Both the position numbers and the translations under genes were made by a program. The notes under the pieces are model-generated. The model had not been told where the DNA came from. It ran no database searches and worked only from the letters and a program-made list of their open reading frames with translations. 64,000 nucleotides of DNA, taken from positions 30,495,321 through 30,559,320 of the forward strand of contig NC_133115.1 of the NCBI RefSeq assembly GCF_022965805.1, read 5' to 3'. Positions within the stretch are counted from its first letter, which is position 1; each line of letters opens with the position of its first letter. Origin of the DNA: Primulina eburnea (lineage: Eukaryota; Streptophyta; Magnoliopsida; Lamiales; Gesneriaceae). Below are positions 24,055 to 35,387 of this stretch, piece by piece.

Positions 24055-26271
24055 CTAGTACTTGAAGTAGATAAATGCAGTAGGTATAATCAACGTAGCC
24101 ACCCAGCTTAATATTCCCATCGAAAGAGCTGTTGCTGCACATATGAAATTAAAGCAAATCAATTAAAAGTTTACTAATAATATATGATATTACTATTCAG
24201 ATATACACATGATAAAAACAAAGTAATAATTAAAAAATAATATATTAATTCTGAGAAATTAATGATTATTGAAATTTATGGTTCTAATTTTTATTAATTT
24301 GAAAGTGACTAATCACAAAAAATGTCAAATATTCAAACCTAAAATATTCCGATCAATCAATAATATTTATATAAATGAATTAAATCCATGTTTCAAGAAA
24401 CATTTTTTATATATGAATATGCATTTAAATTATATCTTACTTTAAATGAAATTCTTAGCTTATCCAATATAAATTTAATCTTGTGAAACTGTTCATATTA
24501 TTTTAAAAAAAAAACGAGAACCGACCTCCGCTATCATCGTTCGAGTTCGAAGATGGAACCGAAGTTGATTTCGACACCCTTATTCCAAGTCTTTGACAGT
24601 CTTCTGCTTGTACAGCACCTAAATTCATTCGATCAAAATAAACTACACGTTATACTATTATATACATACATATATAGAGTTCGAAATATATATAAAATCG
24701 TGCGATAGCGAAAATATATAATGATGAATAAAATTAATCTTACAATCGGAGTAGCATGGAAATGCTGAGATATTCAGGAGATTTGAGTATCCAGGGTTGC
24801 ATTGGCATGTGTGTGTGCGCGATGAGTTCTTCGTGCATGTCCCTTCTCCGCAATAGATCCAATAGCAAGCTGAAGCACTCAGATTTTTTTTATTATAAAT
24901 ATTTACTTATTTAAAATCATATATCCAACAAAAAAATCAAAAAATTGGATAAATAAATAAATTATACTAGCTACTCTGCACACGCGGTGCGTGTGTGTAC
25001 AATTTTTTTTTATAATTATTTATGGACTAAAATGAAATTTGACAAATTATCGAGGTACTAAAGTGCTATTTGAATAATTGTAATAAAAAAAATAAAAACA
25101 AAAATGTTTTTTGAAATTAAAAAAAAAACAAAAATGTAATTTTAATATCAAATAGGGGCAAAATAGAGAAATCAAAAAACAGACCAAAGACACCAAAAAC
25201 AGTTATTCTAATATGCTTAATCTTAATAAATAGTAAAAGATATATTTTGATTTTAGAGGTGGAAAAATTGCTTACGATCAAAGAAAGATGAGTTGTATGG
25301 AACTGCTGGTGCTGGCGGAGCTGCTGGCATACATGAATAATCAAGGGAGCCTGTGTGTATATATCACATGCAAAAATTAAAATGGTGTGGCTAAATTTCA
25401 TAATATTATAAAGTTGGTCGCTAAATTTCAATAAAAAAAATTATTTATCTCGAATATTATATGTAACGATCATGGATCATTAGGCTGAACCAACATAAGC
25501 CTCACTCATACTCATTCACATAACGACCCATGACCAGCAGTGTTGCATGGATATGGGTTGAGGGTCATGTTGATTCAGTCTGGCTCATGATCATTACATT
25601 ATAGTTGGACAAAATGATACGCAATATAATCAGAACTCTCCTAAATATTCGAAATTTCGAATTAAAAGATGCATGATTGATTAATCGTGCATTTTGAGTT
25701 TGATTATAATATAAAAAAAAGTTTATATATATATGTAGACACATATACATACAATTTGGTATGATGCAAGGTAGGTAGAGTAGATCTTGCTCATCGGAAT
25801 CATCAAGCCTCGTGCGCTTCCAGCCAGGCTCGCATTCGCACTTGAACCCAAATGGGTAACTCCGGTCTGACTCGCAGCTTCCCTTTCCACATTGCACTTC
25901 ATTACATATATTATCTAAATTTCACAAAAATAAAAACCACAAACTCAGTACATTTGTATGCAAAAATATAAGCATGAAACCAAATATAAATATAGATCCC
26001 TATACATATTATTTTTTATATCTGCACGCAAAATTAAATTCAATTCTAAACTCGGCTCGAATATAATAAATCTTCTCTGATTAAATGATCATGTACGAAA
26101 ATCACATGACTCGAACCCAAAACATAAAACTCATAATCTTTTCTATTGAGGAAGTTGATACAACTTCTTACCGTAGAAGGGATCAAGAATATCAGCCTCC
26201 GTAATTGATATTATGGGTAATAAGAGGACCACCAATATTGTTAGAAAACGAAGAGAATTAAAGGAACCCAT
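24055..26271 (-). CDS. Small cysteine-rich EGF-like secreted/membrane protein (notch-like annotation family), six exons
   Basis: Exons on the minus strand: 26172-26271, 25753-25914, 25276-25350, 24744-24869, 24526-24618, 24055-24134. All junctions are GT-AG and in phase, and the CDS is 636 bp (211 residues). Residues 1-26 are a signal peptide ([14 protein letters not shown] core). Two EGF-like cysteine clusters follow: [12 protein letters not shown]...CECEPGW (about 36-65) and [11 protein letters not shown]...[12 protein letters not shown] (about 115-145), linked by a proline/alanine stretch ([10 protein letters not shown]). A Ser-rich stalk leads to a hydrophobic C-terminus ([19 protein letters not shown]) ending KY, either a membrane anchor or a GPI-signal. 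Similar plant proteins are annotated 'neurogenic locus notch-like'; their function is unknown. Intron 2 holds a small foldback element. Confidence 0.8.
25462..25598. mobile_element. 137-bp foldback MITE with TTATA target duplication
   Basis: Starts TGTAACGATCATG and ends CATGATCATTACA (one mismatch as an inverted repeat). The inverted similarity continues inward for about 45 bases (GGCTGAACCAACAT versus GACTGAATCAACAT). Flanked on both sides by TTATA (25457-25461 and 25599-25603). It lies in intron 2 of the EGF-like gene. Its ends match those of the 526-bp element at 50219-50744. Confidence 0.7.
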
Positions 26272-26324
26272 TATTATTATTATTATAAAGTAATCTTAAA
26301 ATATTATTGTGTGTGCCTCTCTCG

Positions 26325-26418
<94 letters not shown>

Positions 26419-26569
26419 GACATGACTTGTAAAATTTCTTTATAGAAGATTCTGGGACCGTGCACTAATTTCAAATATAACAGCGATTTAAGTCTCTCCA
26501 AAGGTCAAGTTCATACAAAAATTTGTGATATTTTTATCAATTTATGCCAACTTTGTTGAAACTAATTAG

Positions 26570-26645
<76 letters not shown>

Positions 26646-27382
26646 AATTTTGGTATTTAGTTGGTAGAGAAAAGGTCAGAGATTAATTAGCTATTGAAAA
26701 GCAGTGTGCAAATGTTGTAAGTAGGCATTTGAAATATGCCATACTATTTTAAAAGAAATGGAATGGGTCATCTCTTCTCGTTGGTGGATTGGAAAATGAT
26801 GTATGATTCCAGAAGGTCGTCGTGGAGTACCATTACATTACACATGGAACAATCATATGAATTAAAGCCATGATTATTATTAAATTCCAATTTTGGTTGT
26901 GTATTTGTTCATGTTTTGATATTTTGATCATCTATGTTGTAAAGTTTTAGTCGACTTAGTATTATCATTCAATTTTTTGCTATTTAAGTTCTCTTCCAGT
27001 GTCCCTTGTGAAAGTAGAGTAAAATCATAAGGAAAAAAACAAAAATAGTATACTAAGACTCAAATTTAACGAATCATAATGAAACAAACAAATATGACAA
27101 AATTATAATTTTCTGTTAATAATTTAATTAATATATGTAGGTCAGTATTTATTTATGTGTATATGCATGTATGGAACAGAATTTGATCTCCAATTTTAAA
27201 CTAAAGAATTTGTGAAGATTTGGTGTTATTTCCTAGACAATTTCGTCTTCGCGTCAACATACATAACAGATTGCTCTTCGCAAGATATGATATTTATATT
27301 TAAGCAATAAGTGATGTTATCATTTAAGTTTGCATTAGTTTTGTTTGTTTACGTAACCTTTGTTTTAGTTTCAACTGTTTGA

Positions 27383-27443
<61 letters not shown>

Positions 27444-27612
27444 GGGTATCATCTGAGACCGTCTCACATATCTTAATTTGTGAGACAGGTCAACCCTACC
27501 CATATTCACAATAAAAAATAACACTTTTTCATGGATGACCCAAATAAGAGACACGTCTCACAAATACGACCCGTGAGCCGGGTCGAGTGCTCCACCGAAT
27601 CTACTATCAAGA
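26272..27612. repeat. Intergenic with three long TA microsatellites and a MITE-like repeat
   Basis: Alternating TA tracts lie at 26326-26413, 26574-26643 and 27384-27441. At about 27449-27575 the words GAGACCGTCTCAC and GTCTCACAAATACGACCCGTGAG-like text recur in a pattern common to a widespread plant non-autonomous repeat, but I found no clean ends. No gene seen. Confidence 0.6.
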
Positions 27613-28387
27613 TGTTGGGAAAAATAAGAACAAGACATTTGGATGAACAACTTGCTTCCCGGGATAGATGTGAATCTGCAACCAAGATGATAACCACGCG
27701 AATGGGCGTCGGAGGGGTGTCCGGCGTGACCACTCCGATGCTTAAGTCAGTGAATAACTCAAGCAAAGAACCAACGTAACCAAGTGATGGTTATGAGATT
27801 GGTGTGGAAGGTGAGTAGTAAATGCACAATAAATGAGTATATTCAATATCTGAATAGGGAGTAAATGCAAAGAAGGAATCTGATATTTATAGTAGGAAAT
27901 GTAATGATGACCTCATTCTTTGTGCTGCTCATTAATTATAGTAGAGCGACTGATTATACCATATTATTCTGACATGTCAAATCTCATACTAATCACATCC
28001 AGCCTACTTGACTTTTTCAACCACTTGCATTTGGTGTCGGATATAGGTCGACCGCACACACCCTACTTCATCGGCGTAATTAAATGGGGCACGTTTATCG
28101 AAATGGCCCGGGTAGAATGCCTCTCGGGCATTTTTATGAGAGCCCGGGTAGCCTAAGTCCGGGTGCTTTAATGGCTCGGCCTTTTAACTGGCCTCTCCAT
28201 ACATTCTCCTTGTTAAGTCATACTCCCAACGTCCCGAACAGTTTGAGATCTAGATTTCTACTCAAATTATCATATTATGAATCCGAGAATCATCCGTCTC
28301 CCTTACCCGAGCACCACTCATGGCCCGGTTTCTAAGGCGCGGGACATCACGGGCGTTATTCTTAACCCAGGGCATCCCGGGGTATCA
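27613..28387 (-). mobile_element. Probable solo LTR, minus orientation
   Basis: On the minus strand it reads TGATACCCCGGGATG...CCCAACA (775 bp, TG...CA ends). It has a TATA box CTATAAATA (complement of 27884-27892) and, downstream of it, the stretch TGACTTAAGCATCGGAGTGG, a pattern often seen in the R/U5 part of plant gypsy LTRs. It is GC-richer than its flanks with several CCGGG words. No PBS, PPT or partner LTR and no clear target duplication (CAAGA versus ATATA). Open frames here (27506-27779, 28084-28335) are not genes. Confidence 0.55.
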
Positions 28388-28858
28388 ATATATATATATG
28401 TTCAAATTCCATTTTTCATCATAGCTGCGAATTCCATATTCTGAATTCATTCCTCTTTCGTTATTTATAAATTTAATTTTTTTATTTTAAGGATATATAT
28501 CACCAACTCATTAAATTTTAATTTAATATAATTGATAGATTTAGAGTCTTCCAAAGCCTTGCTGTTATCAAAGCCAAGATGAGAGGTATATTTTGACGAA
28601 GATTATTTTGCTAACTATTCCGGGAAAAATAAAACCTTCTCGGCTCAGCTAAGTAAACCAAACGAATGGGGGAAGTATATCAACAAACAACATAGAAGTG
28701 GCAAATGGCAGCTCAAAACGGAGAGTCACTGCAGGCCTATATTTTAAAAATTCTCTTAATTAATTAGTTAACATACATACATACATACATATAAGTTCTT
28801 TTTGAAAATCCCATCTCAGAATTAAATTCTTTGGTGTGTTGATTGGTATAATCTAAAC
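28388..28858. promoter_or_regulatory. Upstream region of the IQD gene
   Basis: AT-rich, no gene. Contains an (ACAT)n/(TACA)n tetranucleotide run at about 28770-28792 and presumably the IQD promoter and 5' UTR; no TATA box could be assigned with confidence. Confidence 0.35.
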
Positions 28859-30057
28859 ATGGGCAAGGCAGGTAAATGGATCAGAAATTTGTTACTAGGG
28901 AAAGGAACAGATGAGGCCATTGTAGGAGAAGGGCCTAAAGTAATACGGAGATGGAGCTTCAAAAGATCACACAAAACCATTAAATCCTTTGATTCTGCCG
29001 AACATGGACACAACCACAACCTTGTCATCGTACCTCTTCTTCCATCAACTAATGCAGCTGCTACCAAAATACAAGCCGCATATCGTTCTTACTTGGTACG
29101 CGTATTCATATTTACTCCGGAACTTCCTCTTTTTGTCGGTGAATCATGCGTTCAACTGGTCGACATATGAACAGGCAAGGAGAGCATTGCGGGCTTTAAG
29201 AGGGTTAGTTAAATTGCAAGCCCTGGTGAAGGGTTACTTGGTTAGGAAACAGATGAATTATGTTCTAAGGTCTATGCATGCTGTCATGATGATTCAAGTT
29301 CGAGCCCGAATTCAAAGGGTTCAAAAAACAGACCAACCCAGAAAAATATCTTACAGACAAACATCAGCTTCTGATGCTCAGATAGCACAACAAACTAGAG
29401 TATGTCTTGTCTAGTTCTTTTATGGAAATTGCATCTTTGTTGGCAAATATTTATGTACAGCCAATTGATTAATTGGCGACAGAATAAGACGAGTTTTCCT
29501 ATTGCTCGTTCTAATCAACTTCATTACAGGAGAACAGGGTTGATCATGGAACAAGGGAAGTACTTACTAGGAGGATAAGTGAGCGCATGGATCACAGACA
29601 AACTCAAAGAGTGGAAGACTATGGTTGCAGCCGTCTCTCAGTCTCGCAACGAGAATACAAGCTTAATCCGAGCCCTACTCTGTCAGCATTATCCTTCACA
29701 AATTCGAGTTCTTTGTCCTTTGATGGCAGACAAGAGACAATGGCACCTACAAATTCCAAACATTTCTCGATTTGGCACGAAAACAAACCATTTATTCCTA
29801 ATCTAAGAGATTGCCCAGATCATGTCACATCCGACTCCAGCTTCCAACCAAATTACATGAGCAATACTAAATCTTCAAAAGCGAAAGCCAGATCGCACAG
29901 CGAACCTAAGCAACGACCTTTACCCGTCAATGATCAGAAAAACAGACGATCATCATCAATGAACTGGAGTGGCAAAAATCAGCGCCACTGGTTGATCAAG
30001 ATTTACCGGTCAGGCAAATCCACTGATGACAAGACTAAAACCATTAATTCCATTTGA
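28859..30057 (+). CDS. IQ67-domain (IQD) calmodulin-binding protein, three exons
   Basis: Exons 28859-29095, 29175-29399 and 29530-30057, all GT-AG and phase 0; 329 residues. IQD proteins bind calmodulin through IQ motifs and act as scaffolds on microtubules, membranes or in the nucleus. The N-terminus [15 protein letters not shown] is typical. The IQ67 domain spans about residues 67-132: IQ motif [20 protein letters not shown], then [16 protein letters not shown], then [10 protein letters not shown]. The first intron interrupts the first IQ motif at the conserved position. The C-terminal third is basic and Ser-rich and has the DUF4005-like motif [24 protein letters not shown]. Frames read across the introns elsewhere are artefacts. 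No damage seen; the particular IQD paralogue cannot be named. Confidence 0.92.
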
Positions 30058-31851
30058 AGCAAGTGCTACTGCTATGATTGGAGACAGACACGACAAGGAT
30101 GATTTCTCTCCCCTTTCAAATAAAAATATATAGACTCGCCCCTCAAATGATTTATTCTCTCACACACCCTTTTATCCTGCTCTCACGATTTATTGGCTAA
30201 AGACATTTCAAAGATGTTATTAAAATGGAAAAAAAGTAAATTGCTAATTTTGCTAATGTAATATGTGCTAGATTGTGGATTGCACCAACCCATTTTATGG
30301 TGAAGTAGATTTTTGAAATCCAAGGACATGCATGTATACACATATCTACATACGTATATACATAATTACATCAATTAAAAATATAAGATCAAGTATAAAT
30401 TAATTTACGGTTACCCAACCATATTTCGGTATAATTATAATTGACCACCAACACAATATAGAGTTGCTCAATGAAAAAATGATTACTTTACATTAAACAA
30501 CATGCATGGGAACTGCAAGTAACTCAAGAGAACACTTGCATAAAAAATAAAGCATTTGAATCAAATGCCGCACAGGCTTTGAACGAAAAGAATTTCGATT
30601 ATGATTACATAATTCAGCTAGGGATCTCAACAAATAAATCATACTTCACAGGAATCACAGCTCAAGCACTTAGTATACAGAAGTAATTACTATTTTCAGG
30701 TGCACAGGCAGATATGGTAGTTGAGAAAGAAATTTGCTACACAATTATTTGTTTAGAAAAATTGCAGTTTATGCAAACTGCAATATAGTCCGAACATACC
30801 AGTGAATAGGGTGAATTGATCAGATTTTTCCCAAACAATTTAAAACGATGGCTCAGTAACCTGCAGGTACGAATGATAGAATAGAAGTTAGTTATTCATT
30901 TGAACTAAGTTAATTAAGCGGGAAAATTAGACATCCTCCAGAAAAGAAAGGGCCACAGGAAGAAGTTACATGGCTTTAGCATGCACGCATTCACTAAATT
31001 ATGATTACAAGATTATGAAACTATTGTGTATTGAAAGCAGAATCCGTGCATCTTTTCAGTTCAGAAAATTTCACATTGCTCGTGCAATTTGAGGTCAATC
31101 TTTGAGAATTTTGAATCGTGTAAATCACAATGGGACAGTTGCAGTTTTCTATTTTCGAGTTCTTTGACTTTCAACCTCTGGAATATATTTATTTCCACAT
31201 ACAGCATAGATGGATAAACCACAAGATGCAACTAAGTCGTTAAACTCAGAATCTCTTTCCTGGAACAAAGGCTAATATCTCTCCACTCTGACGAAGTATC
31301 CCACAGGCCACAAGAAGCTCCCGGAACCAGAAGTAAATGTCCTCAAGGGAGAAAACAAGCTTGATCTCAGTGGCCAGATAGAGCAAGTGGTCATTGGCAG
31401 TTTTGCATCAACTGGTCACCATTTGCACTATGTGAGAAATCAGATTTAGTTAGTTCTCCCACCTTAGGACTGACTATAGAACGCTCATGACTCCAACATA
31501 TTCGTCCATGTGGCACCGAAATTCATAAAACACTCCACAAATGTCCAGTTAATGTGATCGATCATCCATTAATATATCCATTCATGCATCATTGACGTAA
31601 CCAAGAAAACTTTTGAGGTTAAAAATTAATGAAACAAACACAATTGATCAGCCAAAGAAAAGAATGAAACAAGTTTCAGCATGAAATCTAATTATCTGAA
31701 ACTAAAACATTGTCTAGCTAAAAATTTGATTTCAAGAATCAAAATTGAATTTTTTAATCCCGTCACAATTTCTACTAAGATAATATTTGAACATAACACC
31801 AATATAGGACATGAAAATAAGAATCAGTCATGCCACACACTAAAGGCAGTG
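30058..31851. other. Intergenic between IQD and cpSRP43, with a possible gene fragment
   Basis: The left part holds the IQD 3' UTR and AT-rich DNA. On the minus strand at about 31247-31410 a short frame (roughly 50 codons, ending TGA) reads like real protein (LLYLATEIKLVFSLEDIYFW, then FRELLVACGILRQSG) but matches no family I can name and has no start. It may be a decayed exon. Confidence 0.4.
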
Positions 31852-33015
31852 CTAATCAACAATGGCACCTACTTTACTTGACTGGCCCTTCCCGAACTCC
31901 ATAATCAAATCAGGATCAACATTCTCCTCAGGTTCCCAAGTGGGCTCCTCCATATCAGTCCATTTTACAAAACACTCTTTCTTCCCTTCTTCTCCTTCCC
32001 TCTCATCCAAAATGCTTTCCGCCACGGCATATTCAAGCCCCGCCTCAAAATCTTTAACCAAATCCTCCCCTATCATACCTTTCTTCACCCACTCATTCGC
32101 CTCTCCATCTTTCCACATCACTAGATATTCCATATTCACGCCCTTCCCTCTTCTCTCTAATATCACCTCCACCTCCGAATACTCGTATATTGCATCCTCC
32201 AATATCTTTATCACATTTTCGAGCCCCAATCTCTTAGCAAACTGCACAGGATTTCCCTTTGGTGTCACCCTAAGAATACTCCTCGCCAACTCCAACGGAG
32301 TCTGCTTTCTACCATCTTCCGATTCCGGATCCGCCCCAAAATCTAGCAATAATTTCGCCACCCCAGGCCTCACATAGCCGGCGGCCATGTGCAACGCCGT
32401 CAAGCCGCCGCTGTTATCCCTATGGTTTATATTAGCTCCAGCCTTCGCCAGCAGTCTAACGCACTCTTCCGAGCCAAGCCCAGATACAAACAAAAGTGCA
32501 GTGCGACCATCTTGATCGACGGCATCAATGTCCCTTCCATAATCGGATTCAATCAACCGCTCCAGAGCTGCGGCGTCAGCCTTCTTGGCAGCGGTCCACT
32601 AAGGAGAGTCGTACTCTGCAACCACGTCTTTTGCTATATAGTCGGAGGGAACCCAAGTTGGAGCATGGTCGTCTTTCCACTCAATCAAATACTTCATTCC
32701 GCGGCCATTTTGAAGCGCTCTGCTGCCGATTATCTTGTTCACCTCACCATAACTTTCGTCTCCATCGTATTCATCAAATTCTTCAGCTGCAACAGCTGCT
32801 GATGCGCGGCTCTCTAGGGTGGCGAAAAGAGATAAATTACAAGTCTTGGAGTGGTCAAGACTAGTTTTAACGGAAATTGAGAAGTGGGTTTGGGAGGGAA
32901 GGGGAGATTGAAGATTGAGTGAGCAAATGTGAAGAGTTGCAATGTTACCACCTCGGTCTCTCTGAAACGAAGAGTTGATTTGACCAATGTCAACATTTCT
33001 ACAGGTTTGAGACAT
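31852..33015 (-). pseudogene. CAO: Chloroplast signal recognition particle 43 kDa subunit, premature TAG
   Basis: cpSRP43 (gene CAO/CHAOS) binds light-harvesting proteins in the stroma and hands them with cpSRP54 to Alb3 at the thylakoid. One intronless frame of 387 positions. It has a transit peptide (about 1-65), chromodomain 1 (about 90-138, [15 protein letters not shown]), and ankyrin repeats with [21 protein letters not shown] and [15 protein letters not shown]. Chromodomain 2 has [14 protein letters not shown] and chromodomain 3 has [20 protein letters not shown]. The frame is broken only by TAG at 32599-32601, immediately before TGG (32596-32598). Orthologues have two tryptophans there (...P-W-W-T-A-A), so a TGG to TAG change is likely. 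The predicted product stops after chromodomain 1; readthrough, an error in the sequence, or an intact copy elsewhere are alternatives. Confidence 0.85.
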
Positions 33016-33509
33016 TATTTATGTGGATAGGATCGACTCTAAGTTACTATCTTATCTTAGTGTCGCACTAATTTTAAAATAATATAATTCTTATAACAAA
33101 TACAAAATTCATTTTCATCTCATCAACTCTAAATTCTACACTAAAAAAAAATATTCTCTATTATTTTATTAATAACAAATAATTTATTTCACAAAATATT
33201 TATAAACACAATAATTAAAATATCACTAACATCTAAACTCATTTCTATATTAAAATTCATTATATATATATATATATATTAATGAATTAAAATTTTAATT
33301 AAATATATATTTATAATTACTTTTAAAAAATTTAATATTTACTATTATTATTTTAAATACTTAAACTTATTACTTAATTAAATGTAATTAACTAATCATT
33401 CAAAAAAATTACAATCACACATATAAATATTTTGAACATAAATTACTAACATACAACCAATATTCAAATGATGCTTATAAAATAGAAATGACACACAAAT
33501 ATCCAACTT
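33016..33509. other. Very AT-rich spacer, left end zone of Harbinger element 1
   Basis: No gene. The first ~80 bases are the cpSRP43 upstream region; AT-richness rises sharply after about 33140. The left end of the Harbinger element should be here but I could not identify it. Confidence 0.4.
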
Positions 33510-34859
33510 TTAATTAAGGGAATTATTATATAAATCCCATAAATGGTCGATTAGTGCATCTCGTAGTGCGAAGTGAGCCTCTCTGTCTCTTATTTTTTTA
33601 TACCGAGCAAGAAATTCTTGAAATCTTATATTTTGATCTGTAGCCATTTCCACATTTGGAGTTGGTGCTTCCAACGCATCTTGGATTGGTGTATCCAAGT
33701 CACGCTCATCTTCGATAATTATATTGTGCATTATAATACATGCAGTCATTATATCTTGCAAGTGTTTCTTCTGCCAAGCACGTGCTGGAGATGCTACAAT
33801 TGCAAATCGTGATTGAAGTATTCCAAATGCGCGTTCGACATCTTTCCTACATGACTCTTGTTTCATTTCAAAATATTTTTTTTTTGGACCGCGTGGATCA
33901 TGAATTGTTTGCACAAGAGTTGACCATTTAGGATATATATTATCGGCTAAGTAATATCCTTGATGATACTCTTTTCCACCAATAAAGTAATTTGCTGGAG
34001 GAGCGATACCTTGCGCAAGATTTGAAAAAATATTTGATGCCTCGAGAACATTGATGTCATTGTTAGACCCTGGCATACCAAAAAATGCATGTCATATCCA
34101 AAGATCATAATCAGCAACCGCTTCCAAAATAATGGTCGGAGAACCACTACGACCCGCGTATTGTCCTGCCCATGTTGTTGGGCAATTTTTCCATCTCCAA
34201 TGCATATAGTCCAAGCTTCCCAACATTCCAGGAAATCCAGGTTTTTCACCAACACGCAGCAGTCTATCAATATCAATAGAGGTAGGCGACCTTAGGTATC
34301 GCTCTGCAAACACCTCTACAATATCCCGACAAAAACGTTGAAGGCATTGAATTGTAGTTGATTCTCCTATCTTAATATATTCATCAGCAGCATCCGCCGG
34401 TGTAATGTATGCCAACATCCGCATTGCAGCAGCAACTTTTTGATTAGTAGAGAGTCCCAGCCGACCAAGACCATCTACTCGTTGTATGAAATAACGATCA
34501 TGATTCTTTATAGCTTCAACAATATGAAAAAAAATGCCTCGTGACATTCGAAAACATCTTCGAAACATTGCTTCATTGTATCTTTGATTATCAGCAAAAT
34601 AATCGTTGAAAAGATTACGATCTGCCAATTCTCGATCACGCGGAATTACAATATGGCCGAGAATCGACCCTCCATGTTTGACTTCAACTTCATGTTGCTC
34701 AGCATATGAAGCCGCTAAAATTGTGTTATTGGTTGCTAGACTCCCCAATAAATTTTCTGTTTCGTTGATGGACCCAAATTGATCTTGAACATGTGAATCA
34801 AATTCATCAGATGAGCTAGATGATGCTGAATTAAGAAAATGAAAATTTTGAAAATTCAT
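33510..34859 (-). pseudogene. Harbinger (HARBI1-like) DDE transposase, one nonsense codon
   Basis: About 449 positions from the ATG at 34859; an in-frame ATG at 34934 is less likely. Shows the helix-turn-helix region and the DDE nuclease: first Asp in GMLGSLDYMHWRWKN, second Asp in PGSNNDINVL, Glu in VERAFGILQSRFAIV. A TGA at 34092-34094 interrupts DLWI-*-HAFFG where this family has tryptophan, so TGG to TGA is likely; the rest of the frame is open. Homologous plant proteins are often labelled 'nuclease HARBI1' or 'ALP1-like'. It should cut and rejoin DNA at 3-bp targets together with the MYB-like partner, but this copy is dead unless read through. Confidence 0.88.
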
Positions 34860-35387
34860 GCTATATTGATAGTTGGAAATTTTGAAGTGCGAGTTGGATA
34901 ACTTAATATGATTGATATTATATAACAAAACCAAATCTATTCACATTATCTTTATCATCTATCCAAAAATTCTGAACCGATTTATACACCGTCGGATTAG
35001 ATTTCATTTAATCCGAACCATAGGATCTTTAACATATATCCAAAAAAATCTGATCTGATTTATTCACCGTCGGATTAGATTTCATTTCATCAAAACCATA
35101 AGATCTTTATTTATCATTTATAAAACTTATCATATTTTGATCCAATTTATACTTCGTCGGATTAGATTTCATTTAATCGGAACCGCAGGATCTTTAACCT
35201 ATATACAAAAAATCTGATCTGATTTGTTCACCATTGGATTAGATTTCATTCAATCACAACCATCAACTTCATATCATCTAGTATCACTCATTCTATATAT
35301 AGATATAACATAATTTCATTTCGAGTCACCATTATCATTCTCTATATAATAAATATTATACTTATCTCCCAACATATTTTTGTTTCA
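34860..35387. promoter_or_regulatory. Bidirectional intergenic region with four tandem ~80-bp repeats
   Basis: Between the divergent transposase and MYB-like genes. Four imperfect copies of a unit centred on GTCGGATTAGATTTCATTTA and GATCTTTA fall at about 34965-35275 (anchors near 34991, 35069, 35156, 35232; spacing 76-87 bases). They could be shared promoter elements or protein-binding sites for transposition. Confidence 0.65.

Noticed and set aside
26326..26643. TA tracts as a functional structure
   Set aside because: Simple alternating microsatellites, common in plant intergenic DNA; only listed as repeats.
27531..28335. Open frames in the 27.5-28.3 kb region as host genes
   Set aside because: They lie inside or at the edge of the probable solo LTR and have no domains.
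33100..33180. Terminal inverted repeat of Harbinger 1 near 33110-33140 matching 37085-37110
   Set aside because: Similarity by eye was too weak and no 3-bp duplication could be paired, so the ends are left open.
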